Of a stretch of DNA of 46,168 nt, positions 18,801-28,300 are shown piece after piece. Origin of the DNA: CAYXUG01 sp964468655 (lineage in GTDB: Bacteria; Fidelibacterota; Marinisomatia; Marinisomatales; CAYXUG01); NCBI GenBank assembly GCA_964468655.1, contig CAYXUG010000010.1, forward strand, positions 1 to 46,168, given 5' to 3'. The notes below the pieces were generated by a model, which ran no database searches, had not been told where the DNA came from, and worked only from the letters and a program-made list of their open reading frames with translations. How positions within the stretch are numbered: the stretch's first letter is position 1; each line of letters opens with the position of its first letter. The translations under genes and the position numbers were made by a program.

Positions 18801-19192
18801 AGAAGATAGAATGGGTACTTGTGGATGAAGTGAATGGTAAGGGATATTCATTCAATGAAAGTAGTGTAATAGAAATTACCGAACCTACAAATCGACTAAC
18901 TCTTTACAGAAACACATTAACACCCGAACACTTCGCGCTGCATCAGAATTATCCCAATCCGTTTAATCCTTTGACCACAATTAGGTTTAACACGGTAGAG
19001 ACGTTGCATGCAACGTCTCTACAGATATTTGATGTAACAGGCCGTTTGGTGGAAACATTGGTGAAAGGTGAACTGGTTCCAGGGTCGCATACAGTTCTTT
19101 GGAATGCATCGAATGTTTCAAGTGGAGTTTACATTTATAAACTCTCGTCCGGACCAAACCAAATAACTAAAAAGATGATTTTACTTAAATAA
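15866..19192 (+). CDS. Secreted trypsin-like serine protease (lysyl endopeptidase-like, family S1) with GWN cassette and sorting domain
   Basis: 1108 residues; signal peptide MKSIISYCIIIGLSVLNAQ. The chymotrypsin-fold domain is at ~180-415 with a visible triad: His249 in LTANHC, Asp292 in GSDFGLL and Ser365 in PGSSGSPLY. The CSGSLIN strand and GSSGSP motif, plus several cysteines, resemble Achromobacter lysyl endopeptidase-type enzymes. Residues ~20-180 look like a beta-rich prodomain. After the protease come a beta-sandwich module (~433-680, CIVNANGWVGFGS and FGFWDDLNP), a BACON-like module (~690-738), the duplicated GWN domain (~740-885), the SFSLPPVPP segment and the YPNPFNP sorting domain (~1018-1108). 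The likely role is extracellular or surface-bound protein digestion. The beta-sandwich is shared with two metalloproteases in this window. Cleavage specificity is inferred from family resemblance only. Confidence 0.93.
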   Translation: MKSIISYCIIIGLSVLNAQVSVDGTPYSFKYNVRADVTTDAMPDEVDIDALLFEDEVSGKEVPFRFGHPFDVNLNLENSGEWETTDDGGRVWRLGIESNGAYSINLIYDDFWLPEGGKFYVYNADKSQIIGAFTELNNKEDGIFATAPVAGDHIILEYNEPADSPSGVRIQISSVIHAYKNIFGDHIDRGYGDSGSCNNNVNCPEGADWANEVRAAAMILTSGGSRLCSGSLINNVRQDMTQYFLTANHCLGGESSWMFMFNYESPGCQNQDGPTNQTVQGSTLLANNSGSDFGLLRLTETIPESYDVNYAGWDATGNTPNTPVCIHHPSGDIKKITFDYDNASNSGSFWDIDSWDDGTTEPGSSGSPLYDGQSHRIVGQLYGGVASCTNWGYDTYGKVSVSWNSGLSQYLDPDNTGTMVLDGIDMAAQAEMANYPSSFDVSLSQDQSSTETLEISNIGEDESTLYYNIGVSPFENVGGGPDDDGNLWADSDDESSIPAEWIDITGVGMQYTFPHNDEAGSSIDIGFNFPFYGENYSQCIVNANGWVGFGSDNNAWDNTSIPSTSAPRPAIFGFWDDLNPENDQCNQYCSGNVYYHSNSERFVISFNEIAHWWTNFENSFYSFQVVLYPGGDVNLNYGPITGTHAATIGMQNASGTVGLQVSYNDSYVHEDLSVRFTKEPAWVSVSPDQGEIGAGNSESVDVTFSSAGLSNGEYTANMNISSNGGSATLPVTLTVSGESQNLPVSYIDGWNLIGLPLAADVSDYLELFPDALEGTLYAYDGIYQQVSQLMVGEGYWLRFSQQGTSSVSGSFVNSLSISLADGWNMISGISSSVAESDISDPDGILIPGTLYGYNGTYYNSSSIDPGNGYWIRAGSSGSISLSASGQSRKQVITQDEDLDGLGSITFTNNSEFSSTLYCGASVFEDEKSSFSLPPVPPAGCFDVRFTGDMKLMKDGGEILIQNEFWPMNVKLILKEDRSEKIEWVLVDEVNGKGYSFNESSVIEITEPTNRLTLYRNTLTPEHFALHQNYPNPFNPLTTIRFNTVETLHATSLQIFDVTGRLVETLVKGELVPGSHTVLWNASNVSSGVYIYKLSSGPNQITKKMILLK
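18995..19022. repeat. Perfect 28-nt palindrome inside sorting-domain coding sequence
   Basis: Half-site gtagagacgttgca followed directly by its exact reverse complement. It is translated in frame as part of T-V-E-T-L-H-A-T-S-L-Q. Closely similar palindromes are, from memory, common dispersed repeats in cyanobacteria and other phyla, so it may be a mobile or exchanged small repeat. Confidence 0.85.
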
Positions 19193-19286
19193 AAAAGACT
19201 TGTCCATCGTAACAGAGTCTAGATGAAAGTGTAGAGGAAACCGCAGATGGATGATCCTATTAAAGTAAAAATTAACCTGCACAATG

Positions 19287-19316
19287 AAAAGGGACAAACC
19301 TTCATGCCCTTTTTTT
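19287..19316 (+). terminator. Rho-independent terminator after serine protease gene
   Basis: aaaaggg (19287-19293) pairs with ccctttt (19307-19313), giving a hairpin that runs into a continuous T tract (19310-19316). It sits 95 nt after the protease stop codon and before the next gene, so the two are probably separate transcription units. Confidence 0.7.
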
Positions 19317-19367
19317 GTTTAAAGGGTAGATTGATGGTATAAGATTAACAAAAGAAAAGGAACTGAT

Positions 19368-22300
19368 ATGAAAAATATAATTGGATTTATTTTTTTAGCG
19401 CTTCTTTATGTGCTGCTCAATCTGTTTCAAAAGATTCCTTCCAGCAGGAAATGGATACGGAAGAGATACAGACTCTGCGATCATCAATTCCAAAGAACAT
19501 TATTATTACCTTATCAAACGGAGAGCAGATTGAAGTAGGAAGGTGTGGATTTGTACCATTTAACATTACCGAAATGCAAAATCGGTATTTTGATTCAGAT
19601 AATACAGATAGGGAATATCCTAATTTAAATATACCTGTTGCTTTTCACGTTGTATACCCTGCAGGTGGAGAATCAAATACTGATTATAATGTCCCGGATT
19701 ATAAATTAGATTTACAAATTGATGTGTTAAATGGTATATACATGGGAAATGACCCGGGATATTCATTGTCACAGCCGGGATATGATACGCCCGGTGGTAC
19801 AGAATCTGGGCTTTATTATTACAATTATAATCCTGAAGGGGGTGCAACCACTAGAACAGAAAATAGTAATTGGTTTAATAATACAGGTCAATACGAATCG
19901 CAAATGAAACAAACTTTAGCTATTGATCCTGTTTCTGTCATTAACGTTTATATTACTGCATGTGACGGTTGGCTTGGGTGGTCTTATTTCCCAAATGATT
20001 TCCCTGAAGGAAACTATATGCATGGGCCGGTCATTAATTATATTTCTGTTCCTGAAGGAGCTTCGTCTCAATATGGATATGGTAGAACTCTTACTCATGA
20101 GTTAGGTCATTTTTACGGTCTCTACCATACTTTCCAATCAGCGTGTTCTTCATTTAATGATGGTTGTGATGATACCCCTGCACAAAGTGATGGGAATAAT
20201 ATTTATACATGTAATGATAATTTAGATACGTGTATAGGTGGAGGTTCCGACCCTGTTCATAATTACATGAATTATACAGATGATTTATGTTTAACTGAAT
20301 TCACAGACGACCAATTTTCAAGAGCTTGGTATTATATTGAGACATATAAGCCCGGTTTTATAGAAGCGAATGAAGGTGGCATGCCTTCTCTTCAGTATTC
20401 CCCAGGTTCATTTGATGTTTCCCTTAATCCGGACCAAATATCAACAGATAATCTTACTATTTCAAATGTTGGTGAAGCGGATTCCGAACTAAACTATAGC
20501 ATAAGTGTTTCGCCGTTTGAGAATACCGGCGGTGGTCCTGATGCTGAAGGTACCCTGTGGGCTGATTCAGATAACGAATCTTCTATTCCTGTTGATTGGA
20601 TTGATATTACTGTTGTTGGGACTCAGGTTACTTTCCCAAATAACGATGAGGCAGCCGATCCTGTCAGTATCGGATTTGATTTTCCTTTTTACGGTGAAAC
20701 CTATTCTCAATGTATTGTGAACGCCAATGGCTGGGTTGGATTTGGTTCAGATAATAATGCCTGGGACAATACATCTATCCCAAGTACATCAGCCCCGAGA
20801 CCGGCAATCTTCGGTTTCTGGGATGATTTGAATCCAGTGAACGATCAGTGTAACCAATACTGTTCCGGAAATGTTTATTATCACTCAGACTCCGAGCGGC
20901 TCGTCATCTGGTTTGATGAGGTTGCGCACTGGTGGACGGATTTTGAAGACAGTTTTTATTCATTTCAGGTGATACTTTATCCCAGCGGAGATGTGAATTT
21001 GAATTACGGACCCATTACAGGAACCCATACCGCCACTATTGGAATGCAGAATGAATCAGGAACTGTTGGATTGCAAGTTTCTTACAACGACAGTTATGTC
21101 CATGAAGACCTTTCAGTGCATTTTACAAAAGAACCTGTTTGGGTTACGGTGTCACCTGATCAGGGTGAGATTGATGCAGGAAATTTTGAATCCATTGACG
21201 TAACATTCTCAAGCGAAGGGCTCACCAACGGTGAGTATACCGCAAATTTAAATATCAACAGTAATGGCGGAAGTGCAACACTTCCGGTAACTCTTACAGT
21301 TTCAGGGGAAACTCAGAACATGCCTGTTTCCTACCTAGAGGACTGGAATCTGATCGGACTTCCCTTAGCGGCTGATGAAACCGATTATCTTGAATTGTTC
21401 CCCGACGCACTAAATGGTACACTGTACGCCTACTACGGTATTTATCAGGAAGTGTACCAATTAATAGTGGGACAGGGTTACTGGTTGCGGTTTTCCCAGC
21501 AAGGTAGTGCATCTGTATCTGGTTCACCGGTTAGTTCTCTATCCCTTTCTCTTATGGAAGGGTGGAACCTGATTACAGGAATTTCAGTCTCTGTTCCTTA
21601 TGATAATATATCCGATCCCGAAAGTATTATGGTTTCTGGCACACTTTACGGGTATAATGGGACATATTACAATGCTTCCTCAGTTGATCCCGGGAATGGA
21701 TACTGGATTAGGGCAGGTTCGAGTGGATCCATTTCCCTATCAGCTTCAGGTCAAAACAGAAGTCAAGCCGGAAATTCGGACAACAATTTACCTGAAATGA
21801 GTTCAATAATTTTCACAAACAACAGTGGATATTCCAGCACTCTTTATTGTGATATGCCTGTTTCAGAAAATGACAAGTTGAGTTTTTCCCTTCCACCGGT
21901 ACCTCCGGCAAGTGGATTTGACATCCGGTTTGCTGGCGATATGAAATTAGTGGAAAATGGTGGAGAGATTTTTATACAAAACGAATTGTGGCCAATGTAT
22001 GTGAAATTGGGCATGAAAGAAGATAGAAGTGAGAAGAAAGAATGGATACTTGTGGATGAAGTGAATGGTAAGAAATATTCATTCAATGAAAGTGGAACCA
22101 TTGAAATCTCAGAACCTACTGAACGGCTTACACTATACAGGAAATTAGTAATTCCCGAGCACTTTGCACTTTATCAGAATTATCCCAATCCGTTTAATCC
22201 AATCACTAACATCAGATATGATCTACCAAAAGATTCTGACGTAATTTTAGCAGTCTATGACCTGCTGGGAAGAGAAGTTGCAGTGTTGATAAATGGTGAA

Positions 22301-22420
22301 ATGGCGAGTGGTTCATATACAGTTGCCTGGGACGGATCAAATTATTCCAGTGGTATCTATTTTTGTAAATTGAGTACAGATTTCGGTCATCTGACCAATA
22401 AAATGGTGTTATTGAAATAA
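19368..22420 (+). CDS. Secreted M43-like (pappalysin/cytophagalysin) metalloprotease with GWN cassette, frameshifted in signal peptide
   Basis: The long open frame starts at 19451 without a signal peptide. An ATG at 19368 begins a signal peptide (MKNIIGFIF) in another frame; adding one T to the T7 run at 19390-19396 joins it to the body as FFSASLCAAQSVSKDS, an excellent leader. The catalytic motif HELGHFYGLYH (HExxHxxGxxH; first His at 20096) and a following MNYTDD Met-turn identify a metzincin of the M43 type. Then come the beta-sandwich (20390-21130) and BACON-like modules shared with the S1 and M36 proteases, the duplicated GWN domain (~21310-21750), the SFSLPPVPP segment and the YPNPFNP sorting domain (22150-22420). 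As written, translation from 19368 ends early and translation from 19451 would stay cytoplasmic. This is a sequencing error, a recent lesion or a phase-variable tract. Confidence 0.85.
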
Positions 22421-22435
22421 TCACTCTTTTTCATT

Positions 22436-22463
22436 GACCTTAGGGTTTTTCAGGTCTATTTTT
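22436..22463 (+). terminator. Possible terminator between M43 protease and selenoprotein gene
   Basis: gacct (22436-22440) pairs with aggtc (22452-22456), followed by a short T-rich tail (22457-22463). The stem is only five base pairs, so this is tentative. Confidence 0.4.
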
Positions 22464-22516
22464 CACAGTTATTATTTTTATAAATAGATTTTTTAAAATA
22501 TAAAGCAGGAGGCAGT

Positions 22517-24883
22517 ATGAAAACTCTTTTATCAATTCTTATAACATTCACTTATTTAACAGCCCAATATCAAGTCGGGGATGTGGTGAGCGATTTCAGC
22601 GCACCTTTTTGTGACAACGATGATGGGAATGGTGAATTTGCTCTTTCAAATTATCCCGGTTCGGTAATCTGGATAAATCTTTTCACCTCGTGGTGACCAA
22701 GCTGTCAATCGGAGGCTCCGATTACAGAAACCATTTATCAAACTTATAAAGATCAGGGATTGCAGGTATTCGGTTTTGGTTTTGACTGGAACCAGCCCTA
22801 TAGTTGTTCCGGATGGGCGCAAACTTTCGGTATCACCTATCCCATGATTGATGATTCGCAGGGTACCGGATGGAATCAATTCGGAATGGGGTACATCCCT
22901 CACAATGTCATTATTGATCACAACAATGTTGTACAATATACCGATTTTGGTTTTGACCAGACAACTATTGTAAATACTATTCAGCAGCTTTTGACTATTA
23001 TGAATGAATCCCCTTTTATTTCTTATCAGTCCTACAATCTGGATTTGATTTCTGATGATGGAGACGGTATTCTCAATCCCGGAGAAGGCGCTGAAATGAC
23101 GGTGATTCTTTCCAATACCGATTGGGCTTCTGATGCATCTGATGTAACGGCAGCACTTTCATCGAATCATCCTGATATTACCATTACGGATGGTACAGCA
23201 ACCTATCCCGATATTCCCTCCGGCGGAACGGCTGTCAATTTTTCTGACAAATTTGAATTCTCTATAAACAGTGATGCAGTGCCGGGGGAAATTCCGATAA
23301 CGTTAACGGTAACAGTAGGAGAAGACGGCAGTTATGAAACTGAAATGGAAATCATTATTGATGTAACTCTAAATCAGGTGGGATTCCCGTATGAAGTTGG
23401 CAATACGGTGCAAACTGCGCCCGTTATTGTGGATATTGATGGAGAGGGCTCAAATGAAGTGATCGCTGGATCTGACGATGGGAAGCTTTATGTCTTAAAT
23501 TCAGATGGCACATTAAAATGGTCCTACTCTGCAGAAAATAAAATTAGTTCATCACCGGCAATTGGTGATGTGAATAATGACGGTTCTCTGGAAATTGTGT
23601 TCGGGTCTGAGGATATGTCCGTTTATGTAGTGGATTCAAATGGTTCACTCCAACTTCGGTATAACGCCGGCGGATTTGTTGTTGGAACACCGGCTCTCAA
23701 GGATTTGGATAATAATGGTGATCTTGAAATCATTTTTGGAACATTTACCAAAGATATAATTGTCATTCATCATGACGGGACCAACTATGGCTCATTCCCT
23801 GTTAATATAGATGAATCCATTATGACAGCGGCAGCGGTTGGTGATATTGATAACAATGGACTGTCCGATATCATTGTAGGAACATGGTCTGACAATGTCT
23901 GGGCGATTGATGAAGAAGGTAACACATTAAGCGGTTTCCCTTTTTCTGTTGGAGATCGAATTAATTCTGATCCTGCATTGGCTGATTTGAGTGGAAATAG
24001 TAATCTTGAGATCATTGTCGGTTCTGATGACGCACACGTTTATGCCATCCGGTCCGATGGCAGTATACATTTTGATTATGAAACAGGTGGTAGTGTAAAA
24101 TCATCACCTGCCATTGTCGAATTGGAAGGGTCGGTGTGGTTACCTGTGATCTTTTTTGGAAGTTCTGATGACAATCTTTATGGAATTGACCATGAAGGAA
24201 ATGATCTGTTTGGCTGGCCTGTTGAGTTAAGCAATGATGTACAAACTTCACCATCGATGCTGGATCTTGACAATGATGGTGAATTTGAAATCGTAGTTGG
24301 TACCTCAGGAGGTAATTTATTTGCTTTTAATACTCAAGGTGAAATAATTTCAAATTTCCCCGTAAATGTTGGTTCTCAAACAGGAAAAGGACTGTGTATT
24401 GGCGATCTCGATAATGACGGTAATGTTGAATTGGCGGTTGGGACAGTGAATGCCATCGAAGTTATTGATGTGAAAACAGATATGGGTTCTGGACATTCAT
24501 GGAATTTGTACCGCGGGAATCTCCATAGGACAGGGAACTTTTATGATATCAATCTCGGTATTGATGATGAATTAATTACAGTGCCGGAAACTTTTGCTCT
24601 TTATCAGAATTATCCCAATCCGTTTAATCCGGTTACAACCATCCGATTTGATGTTCCTGTAGAGACGACCGGTTCGGTCGTCTTAGGGAGACGTACCACC
24701 GAAACGTCTCTACAAATCTACGATGTTATGGGTCGTTTAGTGGAAACACTGGTGAGTGGTAGAATGGTTCCCGGCACACATTCTGTTGAATGGGACGCAT
24801 CTGATGCGGCGACCGGCGTTTATATCTACCGTTTGATTACTCCTGCATTCGTGGAATCGAGGAAGTTGATTCTGTTGAAATGA
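22517..24883 (+). CDS. Putative exported selenoprotein: TlpA-like UxxC thioredoxin domain + beta-propeller + type IX sorting domain
   Basis: I read 22517-24883 as one gene of 788 residues with UGA at 22694-22696 as selenocysteine 60. ATG 22517 has a strong agcaggaggc ribosome site and a signal peptide (MKTLLSILITFTYLTAQ). Residues ~18-160 form an AhpC/TlpA-type thioredoxin domain (VGDVVSDFSAP..., LFTSW-U-PSC, then IPHNVIID). In relatives the motif is WCxxC, so UGA replaces exactly the attacking Cys. Next is a segment with DDGDGILNPGE (~175-280), then FG-GAP/VCBS-like propeller blades with D-x-N/D-x-D calcium-loop motifs (~290-680) and a YPNPFNP sorting domain (~695-788). The true stop is TGA at 24881. 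A second frame start at 22760 is only the truncated remnant. A redox role at the cell surface is likely; the electron partner is unknown, but the neighbour at 24921 is a second UxxC protein. Confidence 0.9.
22694..22723 (+). promoter_or_regulatory. UGA selenocysteine codon with bacterial SECIS-like hairpin
   Basis: UGA at 22694-22696. aatcgga (22707-22713) pairs perfectly with tccgatt (22717-22723) around the 3-nt loop GGC, which begins 17 nt after the UGA. Bacterial SECIS elements have a short stem, a G at the first or second loop position and about 16-37 nt spacing, and all three criteria are met. Confidence 0.75.
24659..24713. repeat. Composite nested palindrome inside sorting-domain coding sequence
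   Basis: Outer arms gtagagacg (24659-24667) and cgtctctac (24705-24713) enclose an inner perfect 8-bp hairpin (24664-24671 with 24675-24682) and a second gagacgt/acgtctc pair. Translated in frame as V-E-T-T-G-S-V-V-L-G-R-R-T-T-E-T-S-L. It is nearly identical to 29280-29334. Confidence 0.75.
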
Positions 24884-24920
24884 TTCGACTGCTGATATCT
24901 GATCAAGGAGTTCTACTGAA

Positions 24921-25313
24921 ATGAAAAAATGGATTCATCTTGTACTTATATTTTTCCTATTTTCAACCGCTTTTGGTGATGAATTAAAATCGTTTGAAGA
25001 TGCATTAACATTATCGGCGAAGGAAAATAAACCGGTGCTGGTAGATGTTTTTGCAGACTGGTGACTTCCCTGCTGGAAATTTGGTCGTGCATCAAAAAGT
25101 GATAAAGATATTAAAATTGCATTGGAAGATGTCATATTGCTAAAATTGAATAAAAAGGAATCCAACTCTGAAATAATAAAAGAGAAATTTGGTATGCCTA
25201 TAGGATTTCCCATGTTTTATCTGATAAATCCTGACGGCACTTTAAAAGCTGCCTGGGCCGGGTACTCAAAAGAATATTTCCTCGGAAAAATGGAATCATT
25301 ATTTCCGGATTAA
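24921..25313 (+). CDS. Putative exported thioredoxin-like selenoprotein (UxxC)
   Basis: ATG 24921 follows tcaaggag and gives a signal peptide (MKKWIHLVLIFFLFSTAFG). The 130-residue product has UGA (25062-25064) as residue 48 in VDVFADW-U-LPCW, with Cys51 as the resolving cysteine. The surroundings (KPVLVDVFADW, and later FPMFYLINPDG with the cis-Pro) match small thioredoxin-fold proteins resembling the C-terminal domain of DsbD. Reading UGA as stop would leave a 47-residue stub, and the 63-residue frame from 25122 would lack the active site. The gene lies 37 nt after the propeller selenoprotein, so the pair is likely an operon; electron transfer between them is an inference. No sorting domain is present, so the protein is probably periplasmic. 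Confidence 0.88.
25062..25096 (+). promoter_or_regulatory. UGA selenocysteine codon with SECIS-like hairpin
   Basis: UGA at 25062-25064. tttggt (25080-25085) pairs with atcaaa (25091-25096), including one G-U pair, around loop CGTGC, which has G in second position and starts 21 nt after the UGA. It fits the bacterial SECIS geometry but is weaker than the other two because it is AT-rich. Confidence 0.55.
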
Positions 25314-25355
25314 CCATATTATTTAATTCGAATTAATTAAAATAAAGGGGTGAAC

Positions 25356-28300
25356 ATGAAAAAATTCGCTGTTATCTCATTCATCGTTTTGGTCGCTGGA
25401 ATATTAAGTTTAGCCGCACTTAATGCTGAAAACGGAAAGAAAGCAATCAATTCTGGAAGAATAGAAAATGCTCACATCACACAGAAACAATTGAAAAATA
25501 AAATTGATTTCAAAATGAAATTGGATTTAAGGAATAAGAAAAACCTTTTTAATGATAATACGGTGAAAAACATGGGTGAAAAAAAGGTAGACAAACAGTC
25601 TATGCAGGAAACGGTTGAATTATTAAAACTGAAAAAGGAAATGAAGGAAAAAGCGGATGCTTTTATTAATGAAAATCAGCATTTGATAGAAGCGAAGAAA
25701 AAACAGGACATTCGTAGGAAATATGAAACAAGAAAGAGAAAAGATGAAACAATAAAAACACCTGAAAATGATTTACAGTTTATTCAAAATTTGGTAAAAG
25801 AAATAAAAAGAAGTACGAGCAATTTTTCTGAGGCAGATAAATTTTACAACACTAATTCAAGTCTTGGTATATCCATCACCATCAACGATTCTTCCCACGC
25901 CACCATTGATCCCGGTGATGAATTTCATGTAACAGTCAATTTTTCAGAAGAAGATTCTGAAGCAACCCTTAACCTATGGGTGGATGCGGATGCGAATGGT
26001 GTTTTGTCTGATGACGACTTTCCCCTCTGGCTGGGCATTGGTGAAGATGGTATCGATCCGGAGATTGGTGAAATTGTGCTCAGTGATAACGGAGAGGATG
26101 ATGAAAATTCTGAAGAAGGTGTATTTGAAATAACAGTGGATGACTGGAATATGTTCATGGGATTTTCAGTCATTTTTCAGGTAACAGATGATAGCGGATC
26201 TGCTGAGGCGGCTTTAACCATCAATCCCAGTGCTGGGTCTGAAATGTTCTCCGGAACGGTGTCACCCATAACTGCGTCTGCCATGGTCCTTTTTGGAGAG
26301 GCAGAGGGTGAACCCGAGTGGTTTACCTTTACTGACTCAACCGGATATTTTGAAATTTATTATGATGATATTTTGGATCGGCAATTTTTTGCAACCGACA
26401 TAAACCTCTCACTTGAAACGGAACAGTTCATGTTTAAGATTGGCGGTGAAAATGATGAAACACCTCCGTTACCCGATTATTTTGATATTGATATTTCCCG
26501 GGATGGTTTTCTTGAAGGTGCGATTCTGAATTCAGAAAATGATGAAGGTATTGAGGATGCATTGGTAGCAGCTTTTGGGTTTGATTTAGGCAGTACTCCC
26601 TATCAAATAGGTGTCGTTGGTATGACAATCTCTGATTCATCAGGTAGTTATCAGCTTCCTCTTCAGGCAATACCTGTGATTTATATGGACATTGACATTG
26701 AACACCCCGACTATTATGTAGAGAATTGTGATGGATTTCTTGAAGGGTCTATTTCTGAAGGTGACGTTGTGGAAACAGATTGTTGGATGACTTTGTATGC
26801 AGGGTTTGTAGAAGGACATGTTTATAGCGCTGAAACAGGTGAACCTCTTGAAAATATTGAAATGTGGATAGGTGATTTTACAGAAAATGATTATATCACT
26901 GAAACAGATGAAAATGGTTTTTATCAATCCGGCGTGGAAGAGAGTGGATTATATGCTGTTTGTGCCAGTGATTGGGAAACCGGGTACTATCAGTCCTCAT
27001 GCATGGATTCTATTTTTATTCCGGAAGACGGTACAGTTGTTGTAAATTTTTATCTGGATGGTCCAGATGGTTCTATTTCTGGAACAGTCACAGATGCGGA
27101 GACAGGTGAACCCATTGGCGGTATTATTGTATCTGCATATAATGAAAACTGGAATTGGTACGAAACAGAGACTGATAACAACGGTTCTTACGCACTCTAT
27201 GTGGAAAACGGTTCATATTTCATTTGTTCTGGTTCCCCCTTTTATCAGGAGAGTTGCGAAAATGATGTAGTTGTACAGGATAGTGATGTTACCGTTGATT
27301 TTTCACTGGAAGGTCCTGAAGGTATTATTGAGGGATTCGTAACCGATGCTGAAACAGGGAATTCATTGGAAGGAATTCTGGTTTTTGCAGATGATGGTGA
27401 ATGGAATATTTATGATACAGTCTCGGATCAATACGGGTATTTCAAGTTGGGGGTCAACAATGCTACCTATTCTGTGGTCTTTATAGATATCAACGAAATT
27501 TATGAAGATACTTCACTCACCGATATTGTTATCGCTGACAATACAGTTGATGCAAGCATGGCAATGACGCCCATTGAATTCGATGGTGCCGTTCAGGGAA
27601 CTGTAATGGATGAAGAAAGCAATCCAATTTTTGCACTTGTGTTTATTGTGAATTTTACAACGGGTGAAGAATACATGATGTTTACTGATTTCGTTACGGG
27701 AGAATATTACCAGCCTCTTCAGAACGGATACTATCTTTTATTGGCTCAGGATTTGTTAGGTATGTTTTTACCGGCATTTGAATTAATTGAAATTTATAAC
27801 GATACAGTAACTCTTGACTTTATTCTACAGCCGTTTGAAATCAACGCTATCCTTACCGGTACTGTGGAAGATACAGCAGGGAATCCATTAATTGATATTT
27901 ATCTTAATGCCTCTGTTGTAATTGATACGGTATTGGGATTCACATTGGAATTGGAAGGATTCAGTGAGGAGGACGGTTCTTTTGAAATAGGTGTCATGGG
28001 ATTTGATAATTCCCCCTATAAACTCTGTGGTGAAGGGGGTGATTATATCTGGTATGAAGGGTGTGAAGAAGATATCTTAATTTCAGAAGGGGATACCGTG
28101 GAAGTTACCCTTGTTCTTGAACCGGAAGGTGGTGGAGGAGAATCTGCCATTAAAGGGTATGTGTATGATCCTTATGGAAATCCTGTAGCATATTCAGCAT
28201 TTTTATTTGCCATGAATTATACTACAGGTGATTCATTTTCAACACAGACGGATGCCGTGGGTTTTTTCTACATGGATGTAACAAATGGTTATTATGAAGT

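Noticed and set aside
22760..24883. Separate gene starting at the internal ATG 22760
   Set aside because: It would lose the leader, ribosome site and thioredoxin active site, all of which are present upstream in the same frame.
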